Below, piece by piece: positions 17,714-26,032 of a DNA stretch of 64,000 nucleotides (position 1 is the stretch's first letter; each line of letters starts with the position of its first letter). Origin of the DNA: Acaudatibacter sp050729515. Lineage in GTDB: Bacteria > Pseudomonadota > Alphaproteobacteria > Caulobacterales > Caulobacteraceae. The notes under the pieces were generated by a model. That model did no database searches and was not told the origin of the DNA. It worked only from the letters and a program-made list of their open reading frames with translations. The stretch covers positions 124,001 through 188,000 of the forward strand of contig JBOHLG010000002.1 in NCBI GenBank assembly GCA_050729515.1, in the 5' to 3' direction. A program made the position numbers and the translations under genes.

Positions 17714-18727
17714 GTGGCGGAGCGCGCGATTCGGATCGGACTCCTCGGCGCGGGGGCCATGGGCGCCGCCCATGCGGCGGCCTGGGCCGATATCGCCGAT
17801 GTCGAGGTCGCCGGCGTCTTCTCGCGTCGCTCCGAGAGAGCGAACGCCGTTGCGGCGGTCTGCGCCGCCAAAGCGGTGACGGACGCCGACCTCCTCCTGG
17901 ACGATCCGAGCGTCGAGGCGGTTGACATCTGTACGCCCACCGAGAGCCATTTCGAGTATGCCCTCGCCGCGCTCGCGGCCGGAAAGCACGTCTTCTGCGA
18001 GACCCCTCTGACTCTGAGCTTCTCGGAGGGCAAACGCCTGCGTGACGCCGCGCGCTCCGCTTGCCGCCTTCTGCAGGTGGGACTCCTGATGCGCTCGATC
18101 GCGCCTTACGAGCACGTCAAGGCCCAAGTGGAGAGCCGCCGCAATGGGCGTCTGGTCAGCCTCTCGACCTGGAGACTGGGCTCATATCTGCGTGCGGATG
18201 CGCCGGACCACAAGGCGCACTATGGCGATCCGGCGAGCGAACTCATGACCTTCGACTTCGACTTCGCCGGCTGGCTCCTGGGACGCCCCGCGAGCCTGAC
18301 TGCGACGTCCGGCCGACTCGCCGACATGGCCGGTCCGGTCGAGATCGCCGCCATCCTTTCCTTCTCCGGAGGGGCCTTCGCCTCGGTGGAGGCCAGCGGC
18401 GTCATGCCGGCGGGCCATCCCTTCACCGTGGGCTTTCGCGCCCTCTTCGAGGATGCGCTCTTTGAGCTGCGCAACGTCTTCTCCGGCCTCGCCGAACCGG
18501 AAAGCCATTTCACCGTCTCGCGAGGAACCGCGTCGCCGGTCGATGTCGGCATCGCCGGGCGTGACCCCTATGCGGCCGAGCTGCGCCGGTTCGCAGACTG
18601 CATCGCCGAGCGAGCCGATCCGGCCCTTCTCGATGTCGAGCGGGCTCTTGAGGCGCAGAGCCTGGTGGAAGCGACGCGGCGTTCGCTCGAAACGCGTCGC
18701 ACCGTGGAGGTGGAACCGCTCGACTGA
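17714..18727 (+). CDS. Gfo/Idh/MocA-family oxidoreductase with altered EKP motif
   Basis: This is a 337-aa protein that starts at the GTG 17714, chosen because GGAGG lies at 17701-17705. The Rossmann nucleotide site is IGLLGAGAMGAAHA at about 7-20, and DICTPTESHFEYALAALAAGKHVF is typical of the family. The usual EKP motif reads CETPLT here, so the conserved Lys is replaced by Thr, which may change or abolish dehydrogenase activity. The C-terminal half is the GFO_IDH_MocA-type alpha/beta domain. It follows the ABC ATPase gene by 32 bp and is probably co-transcribed. Confidence 0.85.
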   Translation: MAERAIRIGLLGAGAMGAAHAAAWADIADVEVAGVFSRRSERANAVAAVCAAKAVTDADLLLDDPSVEAVDICTPTESHFEYALAALAAGKHVFCETPLTLSFSEGKRLRDAARSACRLLQVGLLMRSIAPYEHVKAQVESRRNGRLVSLSTWRLGSYLRADAPDHKAHYGDPASELMTFDFDFAGWLLGRPASLTATSGRLADMAGPVEIAAILSFSGGAFASVEASGVMPAGHPFTVGFRALFEDALFELRNVFSGLAEPESHFTVSRGTASPVDVGIAGRDPYAAELRRFADCIAERADPALLDVERALEAQSLVEATRRSLETRRTVEVEPLD

Positions 18728-18800
18728 CCCAGCGGCTCTGGCCGAATCGTCCGCTCCAGTCCAGGCTCGGCGAAGCCTGTTCTCCAAAGGAGCCTCCGCC

Positions 18801-19319
18801 ATGGCCGCCAAGACGGCGCCCGCCGCCCAGCTTCCCGCACGGCCTCCCTCCCTGGCCGAAGTCAAGAAGGCCCGGAAGCCGCCGGTGAACGTGTATCGCG
18901 CCCACCGCGCCCAGCTCGGGTTCATGGACAAGCTCGCGCTGTGGATCACCGCCCATGTCGGGACCATGGGCTTCTTCCTGATCATCTTCGTCTGGACCGT
19001 GATCTGGCTCGGCTGGAACTTCCTCGCTCCCAAGTCTCTGCGCTTCGATCCGCCCATGGGCTTCGTCCTGTGGCTCTTCATCTCCAACTGCATCCAGATC
19101 CTGCTCATGCCCCTCATCATGGTCGGTCAGAACGTCCAGGGCGGCCAGGCCGACGCGCGCGCCCAGCATGATCTAGAGGTCAATGTGAAGGCCGAAAAGG
19201 AGATCGAGGTGATCCTCGGCCACCTCGAGTACCAGAACGCCATGCTCCTCCAGATGATGCAGAAGCTCGACATCAAGGCCGACCAGGTGGTCGCCGCCAC
19301 CACAAGGTCCCGGCGCTGA
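18801..19319 (+). CDS. DUF1003 membrane protein
   Basis: This is a 172-aa protein that starts at the ATG 18801 after AAAGGAG. It has two membrane segments (GTMGFFLIIFVWTVIWLGWNF near 52-72 and GFVLWLFISNCIQILLMPLIM near 85-106) followed by VGQN. This matches the DUF1003 pattern, in which a short cytosolic tail follows with MSQN-like residues. A C-terminal helical tail (about 120-165) is likely coiled coil. Its function is unknown. It lies 7 bp before the outer-membrane protein gene and probably shares its transcript. Confidence 0.88.
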   Translation: MAAKTAPAAQLPARPPSLAEVKKARKPPVNVYRAHRAQLGFMDKLALWITAHVGTMGFFLIIFVWTVIWLGWNFLAPKSLRFDPPMGFVLWLFISNCIQILLMPLIMVGQNVQGGQADARAQHDLEVNVKAEKEIEVILGHLEYQNAMLLQMMQKLDIKADQVVAATTRSRR

Positions 19320-19325
19320 TCTAAG

Positions 19326-20201
19326 GTGAGACTTAAGGGCGTGGGCGTTCCCGCCAAGGTCGCGCTCGCCGCCGCCCTCCTGGCCCTCGCCGGGCCGGCC
19401 CTGGCCCAGGAGAGCCCACCGGCCCCGAACGCCGACACATCCTCTTCGCCGGGGCCGATCTGCACTGATCGGCCGACCAAATCGACCGCCCCGTGCACGG
19501 TTCCGGCCGGCCATTTCCAGATCGAGAGCGACCTCTTCAACTTCACGGTCGACGAAACCGGGGGAGCGGATACGGAGACCTGGCTCCTCACGAACCCGAC
19601 CCTGAAATACGGCCTCACCGACCGCCTCGACATCGAGGTCAATTGGGCCCCCTGGCAGGTGCTCTCGGAGCGGGGTGGGCCGACCAGCGACACTCGCGAT
19701 GAGAGCGGGGTGGGCGATCTCTTCCTCCGCGCCAAGGCGAACGTGTTCGGCGGCCAAGGGAATGGTTCTGGGGGCGAGGTCTCCGTCGCCCTCTCCCCCT
19801 TCGTCAAGCTTCCCACCGCGCCCCGTCCGCTGGGGAACCGCGCCGTGGAAGGAGGGCTCATCGTCCCGGTCAATGTCAACCTTCCGCACGGCTGGGCGGC
19901 GACGTTCGATCCTGAGGCCGACATCGACGAGGACGCCTCGGGCGACGGTCGCCATCTCGCCCTCGCCAGCCTCGTCGGCCTCAGCCGGCCGGTCTCCTCG
20001 GAAGTGACGCTGTCGCTGGAGCTTTGGGGTGAAGAGAACCTCGATCCGGCCGGGCGTGTCGAGCAAGCCTCCGGCGATATCGGCATCGCCTGGATTCCCA
20101 AGGCCAAGCCCTGGCTGCAGCTCGACGGGGGGGTCAATCTGGGTCTCAACCGCGCCACGCCGGCGAGCCAGGTCTACGTCGGGATTTCTCGGCGTTTCTG
20201 A
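19326..20201 (+). CDS. outer-membrane beta-barrel protein (MetA-pathway/phenol-degradation type)
   Basis: This is a protein of about 291 aa. A signal peptide ends AGPALAQ at about residue 28. CTDRPTKSTAPCTVPAGHFQIE is typical of the putative outer-membrane transporter family PF13557. It is followed by alternating beta strands (GLTDRLDIEVNWAPW, GVGDLFLRAKAN, SVALSPFVKLPTAP) and a terminal aromatic residue (SRRF). The start is uncertain: a GTG at 19326 is crowded against the AAGG, and a GTG at 19341 is also possible. It is probably a channel for small organic molecules. It is linked to the DUF1003 gene. Confidence 0.8.
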   Translation: MRLKGVGVPAKVALAAALLALAGPALAQESPPAPNADTSSSPGPICTDRPTKSTAPCTVPAGHFQIESDLFNFTVDETGGADTETWLLTNPTLKYGLTDRLDIEVNWAPWQVLSERGGPTSDTRDESGVGDLFLRAKANVFGGQGNGSGGEVSVALSPFVKLPTAPRPLGNRAVEGGLIVPVNVNLPHGWAATFDPEADIDEDASGDGRHLALASLVGLSRPVSSEVTLSLELWGEENLDPAGRVEQASGDIGIAWIPKAKPWLQLDGGVNLGLNRATPASQVYVGISRRF

Positions 20202-20312
20202 ACGAGGATTGAACAGGCGCTTCCCGGCCCGTTCAGACCTGGATCTTTAGAGAAGCAGTCAAGCCGCTGATCTTTGGGCGGCGAAGTTGAAAGTCCCAAC
20301 GAAAGGCTATTC

Positions 20313-20645
20313 ATGCGTACGCGCACCCTACTTTCACTGGCCATCGGCCTGGCCATCGCCGGGGCCGCCGGCGGAACGGCTCTCGCCGACACGCCCTGGC
20401 AAGCCCATCATCCCTTACGCGAGCAGGTGAACGGCCGTCTCCACAACCAGAATGCGCGCATCCATCAGGAGCGGCGCGAAGGGGAGATGAGCCGCGCCCG
20501 GGCGCATCGTCTACATCGGACGGATCACCGCATCCGGACCCAGGAGCGACGGATGGCGGCCCTGAACCACGGCCATCTCACCGCCGCCGAGCACCACCGC
20601 ATCAATCGCGAGGAGAACCGGGTCAGCCGCCGCATCGGCCAATAA
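20313..20645 (+). CDS. small secreted Arg/His-rich helical protein
   Basis: This is a 110-aa protein with a signal peptide (MRTRTLLSLAIGLAIAGAAGG, cleavage near TALA-D). The mature part is highly charged and helical, with repeated short blocks such as RLHNQNARIHQERR, RAHRLHRTDHRIR and HHRINREENRVSRR. I know similar small periplasmic proteins from alphaproteobacterial genomes as hypothetical proteins. An earlier in-frame start at 20274 lacks a signal peptide. Function is unknown. Confidence 0.75.
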   Translation: MRTRTLLSLAIGLAIAGAAGGTALADTPWQAHHPLREQVNGRLHNQNARIHQERREGEMSRARAHRLHRTDHRIRTQERRMAALNHGHLTAAEHHRINREENRVSRRIGQ

Positions 20646-20689
20646 AGTCGCTCCAATCTTTCGAGCGGCTCGAGGCTCCTTTCCCGGTC

Positions 20690-20905
20690 AGAAGAGGCGC
20701 TCGGGGCGGGACGACAACCTTTTCCTCTCCCGGTCGGGAGAGGAAGGGGCCCGTCCTCCAACGCCGGCAGGGTGAAGGAGGGTGGGAAGGTGAGGGACTA
20801 CGGCGCCCGAATCTGATCCAGCGTAGATCCTCACCCTCCCACGATCCCCGGAGGGGCTCGCGGGCCCCTCCCTCTCCTTCAAGGAGAGATCTCCTGTTAT
20901 CTCTC
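20690..20905. repeat. dispersed palindromic intergenic repeat
   Basis: This GC-rich stretch is made of nested inverted repeats: CCTCTCCCGGTCGGGAGAGG near 20724-20743, GGTGGGAAGGTGAGG pairing imperfectly with CCTCACCCTCCCAC around 20785-20843, and CTCTCCTTCAAGGAGAG near 20872-20888. This CTCTCCC/GGGAGAG pattern is common as scattered extragenic palindromes in alphaproteobacteria. It may also end the upstream transcript. Confidence 0.6.
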
Positions 20906-20964
20906 CTCGTGCCGACCATGACCCCTGGCGGAGGGCGCGCGACTCAGGTCCAAAGCATCTCGGC

Positions 20965-21789
20965 ATGAGCACGCTCCAGGCCATCTTCATGGCCATCCTC
21001 CAGGGGGTCACCGAGCTATTCCCGATCTCCAGCCTCGGCCACGCCGTGATCCTGCCGGCGCTCCTTCGCTGGCGGATCGACGAGGCGGCGATCGGATTCT
21101 TGCCGTTCCTGGCCGTCATGCACCTGGGGACGGCGCTCGCCCTGCTTCTTTACTTCTGGCGCGACTGGGTCGGCTTCGCCGGCGGGGTCCTGGGGTTCTG
21201 GCGGCCGGCGGGCGCGGCGGACCGGCGGCTCTTCTGGCGGGTGGTGGTCGCCACCATCCCGGCGGTGATCATCGGCTACGCCTTCGAAAAGACCCTGCGC
21301 CGGGGCTTCGCCGCGCCGCTGCTGGCCGCCGCCTTCCTCATCGCCAACGGCTTCATGCTCTTCATCGCCGAGCGTCTGGCGAAGGGCGCGAGGCGCCCCC
21401 TCTCCAGTCTCTCCTGGCTCGACGCCTTGGTGATCGGGCTCTGGCAATGCTTGGCGCTGATTCCTGGCGTTTCCCGATCGGGCGCCACGATGTCCGGAGG
21501 CTATCTGGCCAGGCTGGACCACGAGGATGCGGCGAGGTTCTCCTTCCTCACCGCCACGCCCGTGATCTTCGGAGCCGTGGTCCTGGAGGCCCCCAAGCTT
21601 CTCAAGGGCCACTCACATTTCGGTTCGGCGGCGATCATCGCCGGCGTTGTGGCCGGCGTGACGGCGTGGTTGAGCGCCGTCCTCCTCATGCGCTGGTTCA
21701 AGACCCACGAGGTGAGGGGCTTTCTCCCGTTCGCGATCTATTGCTGGATCGCCGGCGCGGTCTCCCTGGCGCTCCTCTCCCTTCGCTAG
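20965..21789 (+). CDS. uppP: undecaprenyl-diphosphatase
   Basis: This is a 274-aa integral membrane enzyme that dephosphorylates undecaprenyl pyrophosphate to recycle the peptidoglycan lipid carrier; it is also known as BacA. The two signature motifs are present: LQGVTELFPISSLGHAVIL at about 12-30 (the usual E-x-LPISSxxH region) and IPGVSRSGATM near 166. About eight membrane helices are visible. The length agrees with the family. It stands alone, with the palindromic repeat upstream and the NRAMP-like gene downstream. Confidence 0.95.
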   Translation: MSTLQAIFMAILQGVTELFPISSLGHAVILPALLRWRIDEAAIGFLPFLAVMHLGTALALLLYFWRDWVGFAGGVLGFWRPAGAADRRLFWRVVVATIPAVIIGYAFEKTLRRGFAAPLLAAAFLIANGFMLFIAERLAKGARRPLSSLSWLDALVIGLWQCLALIPGVSRSGATMSGGYLARLDHEDAARFSFLTATPVIFGAVVLEAPKLLKGHSHFGSAAIIAGVVAGVTAWLSAVLLMRWFKTHEVRGFLPFAIYCWIAGAVSLALLSLR

Positions 21790-21881
21790 AGGTTGCCCGG
21801 CGCTGAGCCGGCGGAGTTCGGATCGCCGGGGCGACTGGGGCGTTGGTATGCGGCCCGCCTCCAGCCAAGGAGCGATCGGCC

Positions 21882-23219
21882 ATGGACGAAGTCGCCCGGC
21901 CGACCACGGGGCGGGATGGCGAGGAGAGCCGAGCGGCGGAAGCGCCGCGGCGCAAGCTTTTCCAGATCCTCGGCCCCGGACTCATCACCGGCGCCTCGGA
22001 CGACGACCCCTCCGGCATCGCCACCTATTCCCAGGCCGGGGCGCAGTTCGGCTACGACCTCGGCTGGACCCTCCTCGCCTGCTGGCCGCTGATGTGCGCC
22101 ATCCAGGAGATCAGCGCCCGCCTCGGCCGGATCACCGGCCGCGGCATCGCCGGAAACTTGAGGCGGCACTACCCCAACGCGTTCGTCTATGCTTTCGTCG
22201 CCCTGCTGCTTGTCGCCAACACCATCAACCTCGGCGCCGACCTCGGGGCGATGGGCGCGGCGCTGAAGCTGGTGCTCGGAGATGGAGTCCCGACGGCTGG
22301 CGGACCCGAGCTCCTGTGGGTCGCGCTCTTCGCCATCCTGATCGTGCTTCTCGAGATCCTGGTCAGCTACGCGCGCTACGTCGCGGTGCTCAAATGGCTC
22401 AGCCTCTCGCTCTTCACCTATATCGCAGTCGCCTTCGTGGTGAAGGCGCCATGGGGCGAGGTGATCCGTCATCTCCTCGTGCCTCACGTCACCCTGACCC
22501 CCGGCTATTTCACGGTCGTGGTCGCCATCCTGGGCACCACCATCAGCCCCTATCTCTTCTTCTGGCAGGCCGAGGAGGAGGCCGAGGACGTCAAGGCGCA
22601 TCCTCATGTCCGGCCGCTTCTGCGCGCGCCCTGGCAGGCGAGGCGCGCATTCGGGCGCATCCGGATCGACACCTGGATCGGCATGGGGATCTCCGAAGTC
22701 GTCGCCTTCTTCATCCTGGTGGCGGCGTCGGCGACGCTGAACGCCCATCACGTCACCAACATCGGGACCTCCAGCCAGGCGGCCATGGCGCTTCGGCCGA
22801 TCGCCGGAAACCTCGCCTTCCTCGTCTTTGCGATCGGCATCATCGGCTGCGGGCTTCTCGCCGTGCCGGTCCTCGCCGCCTCGGCCGCCTATGCGCTCGG
22901 CGAAGCCTTCGGCTGGCGGGTCGGCCTCGCCCGCAAGTTCCGCCGCGCCCCGGCCTTCTATGGCGCGATCATCCTCGCCTTCATCGTCGGCGCGGTGCTC
23001 AATTTCGTGCATCTCAACCCGATCAGGGCCCTCTTCTGGAGCGCGGTGATCAACGGCCTCGCCGCCGCCCCGATCATGATCATGATCATGTTGCTGGGAA
23101 GCCGGCGGAAGGTGATGGGCAGGTTCACCCTCCCCATCGGCCTCAAGACCGTGGGCTGGCTCGCCACCGCCGCCATGGTCGCCGCCGCCGTCGGCATGTT
23201 CGCGACGCTGGGCTCGTGA
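21882..23219 (+). CDS. NRAMP-like metal ion transporter
   Basis: This is a 445-aa protein that starts at the ATG 21882 after AAGGAG. It has 11 or so membrane helices. The first helix reads GPGLITGASDDDPSGIATYSQ, which aligns with the GPGxxxxxAxxDPGN metal site of NRAMP proteins. DPSG replaces DPGN, so Asn becomes Gly. The sixth-helix region (VVAILGTTISPYLFFWQAEEE) keeps the usual NRAMP GTTxxPYxxFWQ pattern. This subgroup often sits apart from true Mn/Fe NRAMPs, and the metal specificity is unknown. Confidence 0.87.
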   Translation: MDEVARPTTGRDGEESRAAEAPRRKLFQILGPGLITGASDDDPSGIATYSQAGAQFGYDLGWTLLACWPLMCAIQEISARLGRITGRGIAGNLRRHYPNAFVYAFVALLLVANTINLGADLGAMGAALKLVLGDGVPTAGGPELLWVALFAILIVLLEILVSYARYVAVLKWLSLSLFTYIAVAFVVKAPWGEVIRHLLVPHVTLTPGYFTVVVAILGTTISPYLFFWQAEEEAEDVKAHPHVRPLLRAPWQARRAFGRIRIDTWIGMGISEVVAFFILVAASATLNAHHVTNIGTSSQAAMALRPIAGNLAFLVFAIGIIGCGLLAVPVLAASAAYALGEAFGWRVGLARKFRRAPAFYGAIILAFIVGAVLNFVHLNPIRALFWSAVINGLAAAPIMIMIMLLGSRRKVMGRFTLPIGLKTVGWLATAAMVAAAVGMFATLGS

Positions 23220-23285
23220 GTGTTCTCAGCCGAGCGCCCCTGCCAGGCGAGCTCGGAAGGCCGAGCCCGGTGATAAGCTCGGCCG

Positions 23286-23822
23286 ATGTTCGATCACCGC
23301 CTGGCGAGCGAAGACGACCTTCCGGCCCTGAAGGCGGTGATGGATCTCGCCATAGAGCGGCTTCAACGAGGCTTTCTCAGCGAGGCGGAGATCGCGGCGA
23401 GCCGGCTTATCATGGGGCTCGATACCCAGCTCGTCGCCGATGGCGCCTATTTCGTCCTGGAGGCTGAGCGTCGGATCGTCGCCTGCGGCGGATGGAGCTT
23501 CCGCGCCACCCTCTATGGCGGCGACCATTCGGCCCACCTGCGTGCGCCGGCCCGGCTCGATCCGTCCCGCGACGCGGCGCGCGTGAGGGCCATGTACACC
23601 CACCCCGACCTTGCCCGGCGCGGGGCGGGGCGGCGGATTCTTGGCCTCTGCGAAGAGGCGGCGGGCGCGGTGGGATTCTCGCACGTGGAGCTCATGGCCA
23701 CCCTGGCGGGCGTCCCTTTCTACCTCGCCTGTGGCTACCAGGAGATCGAACCGGTGATCTCAAAGACCGAACTCGGAGCGGTCCCCCTCCTCCGCATGGG
23801 GAAGGTCTTGCCGCGAAGCTGA
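23286..23822 (+). CDS. GNAT-family N-acetyltransferase
   Basis: This is a 178-aa protein. The acetyl-CoA binding motif A is near 100-120: VRAMYTHPDLARRGAGRRIL, with the R-R-G-A-G-R loop. The N-terminal MFDHRLASEDDLPALKAVMD is typical of GNAT strand 1/helix 1, and LMATLAGVPFYLACGYQ is motif B. The acceptor substrate is unknown. It is 66 bp after the NRAMP-like gene. Confidence 0.88.
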   Translation: MFDHRLASEDDLPALKAVMDLAIERLQRGFLSEAEIAASRLIMGLDTQLVADGAYFVLEAERRIVACGGWSFRATLYGGDHSAHLRAPARLDPSRDAARVRAMYTHPDLARRGAGRRILGLCEEAAGAVGFSHVELMATLAGVPFYLACGYQEIEPVISKTELGAVPLLRMGKVLPRS

Positions 23823-23859
23823 GCGTTCAGCCGCAGTGGGGCAGGGCGAGTTGCGCGTC

Positions 23860-24012
23860 TCGCTTCGTGTCCATAAGTCCCGGCCCATAGGCCCAGCGAT
23901 GGCCGCTGGCGTCACGGATCGGCTTTGGGAGATGGCCGACTTGGCAGCCGTGCTGGAGGCGACCGAGGTGAAGCCCGGCAAGCGCGGGCCTTACAAAAAG
24001 TGCGCCGCGTGA
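23860..24012 (+). pseudogene. remnant of an IS1-family transposase, C-terminal end only
   Basis: In one frame the stretch reads LRVHKS..GPAMAAGVTDRLWEM, then PGKRGPYKK and a stop at 24010-24012. This closely follows the end of alphaproteobacterial IS1-family transposases as I know them (RIHKTLRVTPAMAAGVTDRLW ... KRGPYKKR). Only the last 50 or so codons remain, without the DDE core or inverted repeats. It is a scar of an old insertion. Confidence 0.7.
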
Positions 24013-24287
24013 AGATATTTTCTTTGCGAACCGCCGCCATTGCCGCGTGGGCGATTGGGCTGGGCTCGTGGCTCCCGATGGCGCTGATCGAAAACAACGC
24101 GTTGCACAACCCGGATCGTCCTAGCGGCGAGTTGACGGCGCCGCTGAGGATTAAGGGGACTGTCCGATACGTGACACCCGACGAGGCCAGTATCGATGGC
24201 GCCGCCAACATAGGCTTCTGGACCGGGCTGCTCGCATTTGGAGCGGTGATCGTCCTACTCCGTATCAAAGACCGGCCCGACCGATAA
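24009..24287 (+). CDS. small membrane protein of unknown function
   Basis: This is a 92-aa frame that starts at the GTG 24009, overlapping the stop of the transposase remnant. It has two likely membrane segments (TAAIAAWAIGLGSWLPMALI and GFWTGLLAFGAVIVLL) separated by a soluble loop with RIKGTVRYVTPDEA. It may be a real gene or one opened by the insertion. Base composition is less GC-rich than its neighbours. No family is recognised. Confidence 0.5.
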   Translation: MKIFSLRTAAIAAWAIGLGSWLPMALIENNALHNPDRPSGELTAPLRIKGTVRYVTPDEASIDGAANIGFWTGLLAFGAVIVLLRIKDRPDR

Positions 24288-24308
24288 TTCAAATTGCCCC
24301 ACTACCGT

Positions 24309-24926
24309 TCAGCCGAGCGGCTTGACGAAGAAGAGTCCCCCCTTGGGCTGAGGCGCCAGCTCGGAAAGTCCATAGGCGCGATAGAACTGGATCGCCCGCG
24401 CGTTGGCCCGGCTGACGCCCAGATGCGCGCCCTTCGAGCCCAACGAGCGCACCGTCTCGAACCAGTGGTCGAGCAGGGCCCTGCCGAACCCGCGCCCCTG
24501 GAGTCTGGGGAGAAGATCGATGTGGAGGTGGGAAGGGTAGGGGCCGACAATCGCCTCCGGAACGATGTTTGGGTGATGGATGAGCCAGCGGAGGCCATCG
24601 TCGGGGCTCCAGGTCGCTCTCTCCTCTCGCCTGGGCTCGGGACGGCCGCGTCGAGCGCTCGGCCACCAGCGTTCCTCGGCCTGGCGCTCGAAGTCGCGGG
24701 TCGAGAGACAGCCCAGGACATAGCCGCCGACGCCCGCCTCATCCTTGAGGATGAAGCAGGTCCTGGGCGTCAGATGGGCGTAAGGCGCGGCCCAGATCTC
24801 GCCGACGAGGCGCGGGTCGCGATAGAGTTTCGAGGCGTCCTGACCCGCATCGCCGGTCCTGAGGGCGATCTCGTAGAGGGCCTCAAGGTCGGCCGCCCGG
24901 TAAGGGCGGATAGTCGGCGCGTCCAA
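24309..24926 (-). CDS. GNAT-family N-acetyltransferase
   Basis: This is a 205-aa protein on the minus strand. TIRPYRAADLEALYEIALRT opens the GNAT fold. The acetyl-CoA loop is LLPRLQGRGFGRALLDHW near 139-156 (Q-G-R-G-x-G), followed by VSRANARAIQFYRAYGL (motif B). This subgroup resembles acetyltransferases that act on small amines or on O-GlcNAcase-linked domains, but specificity is not known. It stands between two small membrane-protein genes on the other strand. Confidence 0.88.
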   Translation of the reverse strand: MDAPTIRPYRAADLEALYEIALRTGDAGQDASKLYRDPRLVGEIWAAPYAHLTPRTCFILKDEAGVGGYVLGCLSTRDFERQAEERWWPSARRGRPEPRREERATWSPDDGLRWLIHHPNIVPEAIVGPYPSHLHIDLLPRLQGRGFGRALLDHWFETVRSLGSKGAHLGVSRANARAIQFYRAYGLSELAPQPKGGLFFVKPLG

Positions 24927-25030
24927 CCCGCTCCCCCTTTCGCTCGCTTGTCCACTGGCGCGAGGCGCTATTTCATGCCTCTGTCGATCGCCTTGTCGAG
25001 GGGGGCGGGGACGTCTAGTGGCTTTTGCTC

Positions 25031-25561
25031 ATGGACAGCGGCGAACCTCATCGGGTCATCGCGCGATATCATGCTGGCAAGATCGCGGGCCTGGCGATTG
25101 TCGCGCTCCTTGCGGCTCTGTTGTTGATCTTCTTAGAAATTATCATCTTTCGGCAGGTCACGGGCATCGACACTCCCAATTCTTTCCCTCTTGAGTGGAA
25201 TGTGGTCTTGATGGTCCTCGGCCTGGGCGCCTTCCTCTTTATGACCTGGCGTATGGCGACGCCTTTCGCCATCGGCTGGGTCTTCCTGGCGCGAAGGAAC
25301 GAAGGGCTGGTGATCCGGGGAGAGCGCCTCCTGCTCCACCAGCCTGGCCGGGTGTCGATCCCGCTCCGGGAGATCGAGTCCGTCAAGGTTCAGCCGCGCA
25401 ATCGACGGACTGGCGCGCCTGCCGAGATTGCTCTTAGGTGCAAAGACGGAAGCAAGCACCTCATCAAAAGCTACGTCCTCACTGGCAGCGCCCAAGCCGT
25501 CGCACAAGCGATCGCCGAAGCTTCGGGCGCGTCCAACATCGGTACTGCTATTGCGCCGTAA
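25031..25561 (+). CDS. membrane protein with PH-like cytosolic domain, unknown function
   Basis: This is a protein of about 176 aa that starts at the ATG 25031. Two membrane helices (IAGLAIVALLAALLLIFLEI and LMVLGLGAFLFMTW) are followed by a soluble domain with GLVIRGERLLLHQPGRVSIPL and EIESVKV. This pattern is seen in bacterial PH-like/STM3941-type membrane proteins. A short TTG-initiated extension of two codons is possible. No operon partner is evident. Confidence 0.7.
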   Translation: MDSGEPHRVIARYHAGKIAGLAIVALLAALLLIFLEIIIFRQVTGIDTPNSFPLEWNVVLMVLGLGAFLFMTWRMATPFAIGWVFLARRNEGLVIRGERLLLHQPGRVSIPLREIESVKVQPRNRRTGAPAEIALRCKDGSKHLIKSYVLTGSAQAVAQAIAEASGASNIGTAIAP

Positions 25562-26032
25562 ATCTGCCTCGAAGCGGTCGAGCTCAAGGGGCTCATTGCA
25601 TATTGACAAGGCAACGTAGATATCATACTGCAAGGAGTTGGCTCCCAAGCATTCCGCCTTGACCGGCTCGATCCAACCTTGCCCCACCCCAGTGAGACGC
25701 CCGAGCCAATCCGAGATCATTGGAGAATTATTGGACCCAATCCGAGATTCGGTGGACACAGGGCGAGACGAAACGAGACGAAACGAGACGATTCGAGACT
25801 CCGAATCTCGCGCGCGCTCCCTTGCTCAAGCCACTGAAATCAACGTGGAAATGGCCTCACGCCCGCAGCGAGCCAGCGCCGCGCGGGCCCGTGAAGCGAG
25901 ACTCTGGATGCCCATCGCCCGGCCGATGTTCCTGGATGGCCGACATAAGGTCGGCCATGTCGGAATGGGGGAGGCGGCCGCCCGACGAAGCGTGTAGGCG
26001 GAAAGACGTAGGTCCTCGGGAGGGAGGGGGCG
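25562..26032. other. intergenic region with short repeats and hairpins
   Basis: No gene is supported here. The interval holds a 10-bp tandem repeat inside a 10-bp inverted repeat (25743-25810) and a perfect 9-bp hairpin at 25936-25958 (ATGGCCGAC, 5-nt loop, GTCGGCCAT). The hairpin lies about 75 bp before the APC permease start, a position suited to a regulator site or a leader structure. Confidence 0.5.
25743..25810. repeat. 10-bp tandem repeat enclosed by an inverted repeat
   Basis: CGAGATTCGG at 25743-25752 is the exact reverse complement of CCGAATCTCG at 25801-25810. Between them, at 25764-25793, CGAGACGAAA occurs twice and then as CGAGACGATT. The unit is too short and too few for CRISPR. 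Confidence 0.75.

Noticed and set aside
25764..25793. CRISPR-like array
   Set aside because: The repeat unit is only 10 bp, has no spacers and occurs three times.
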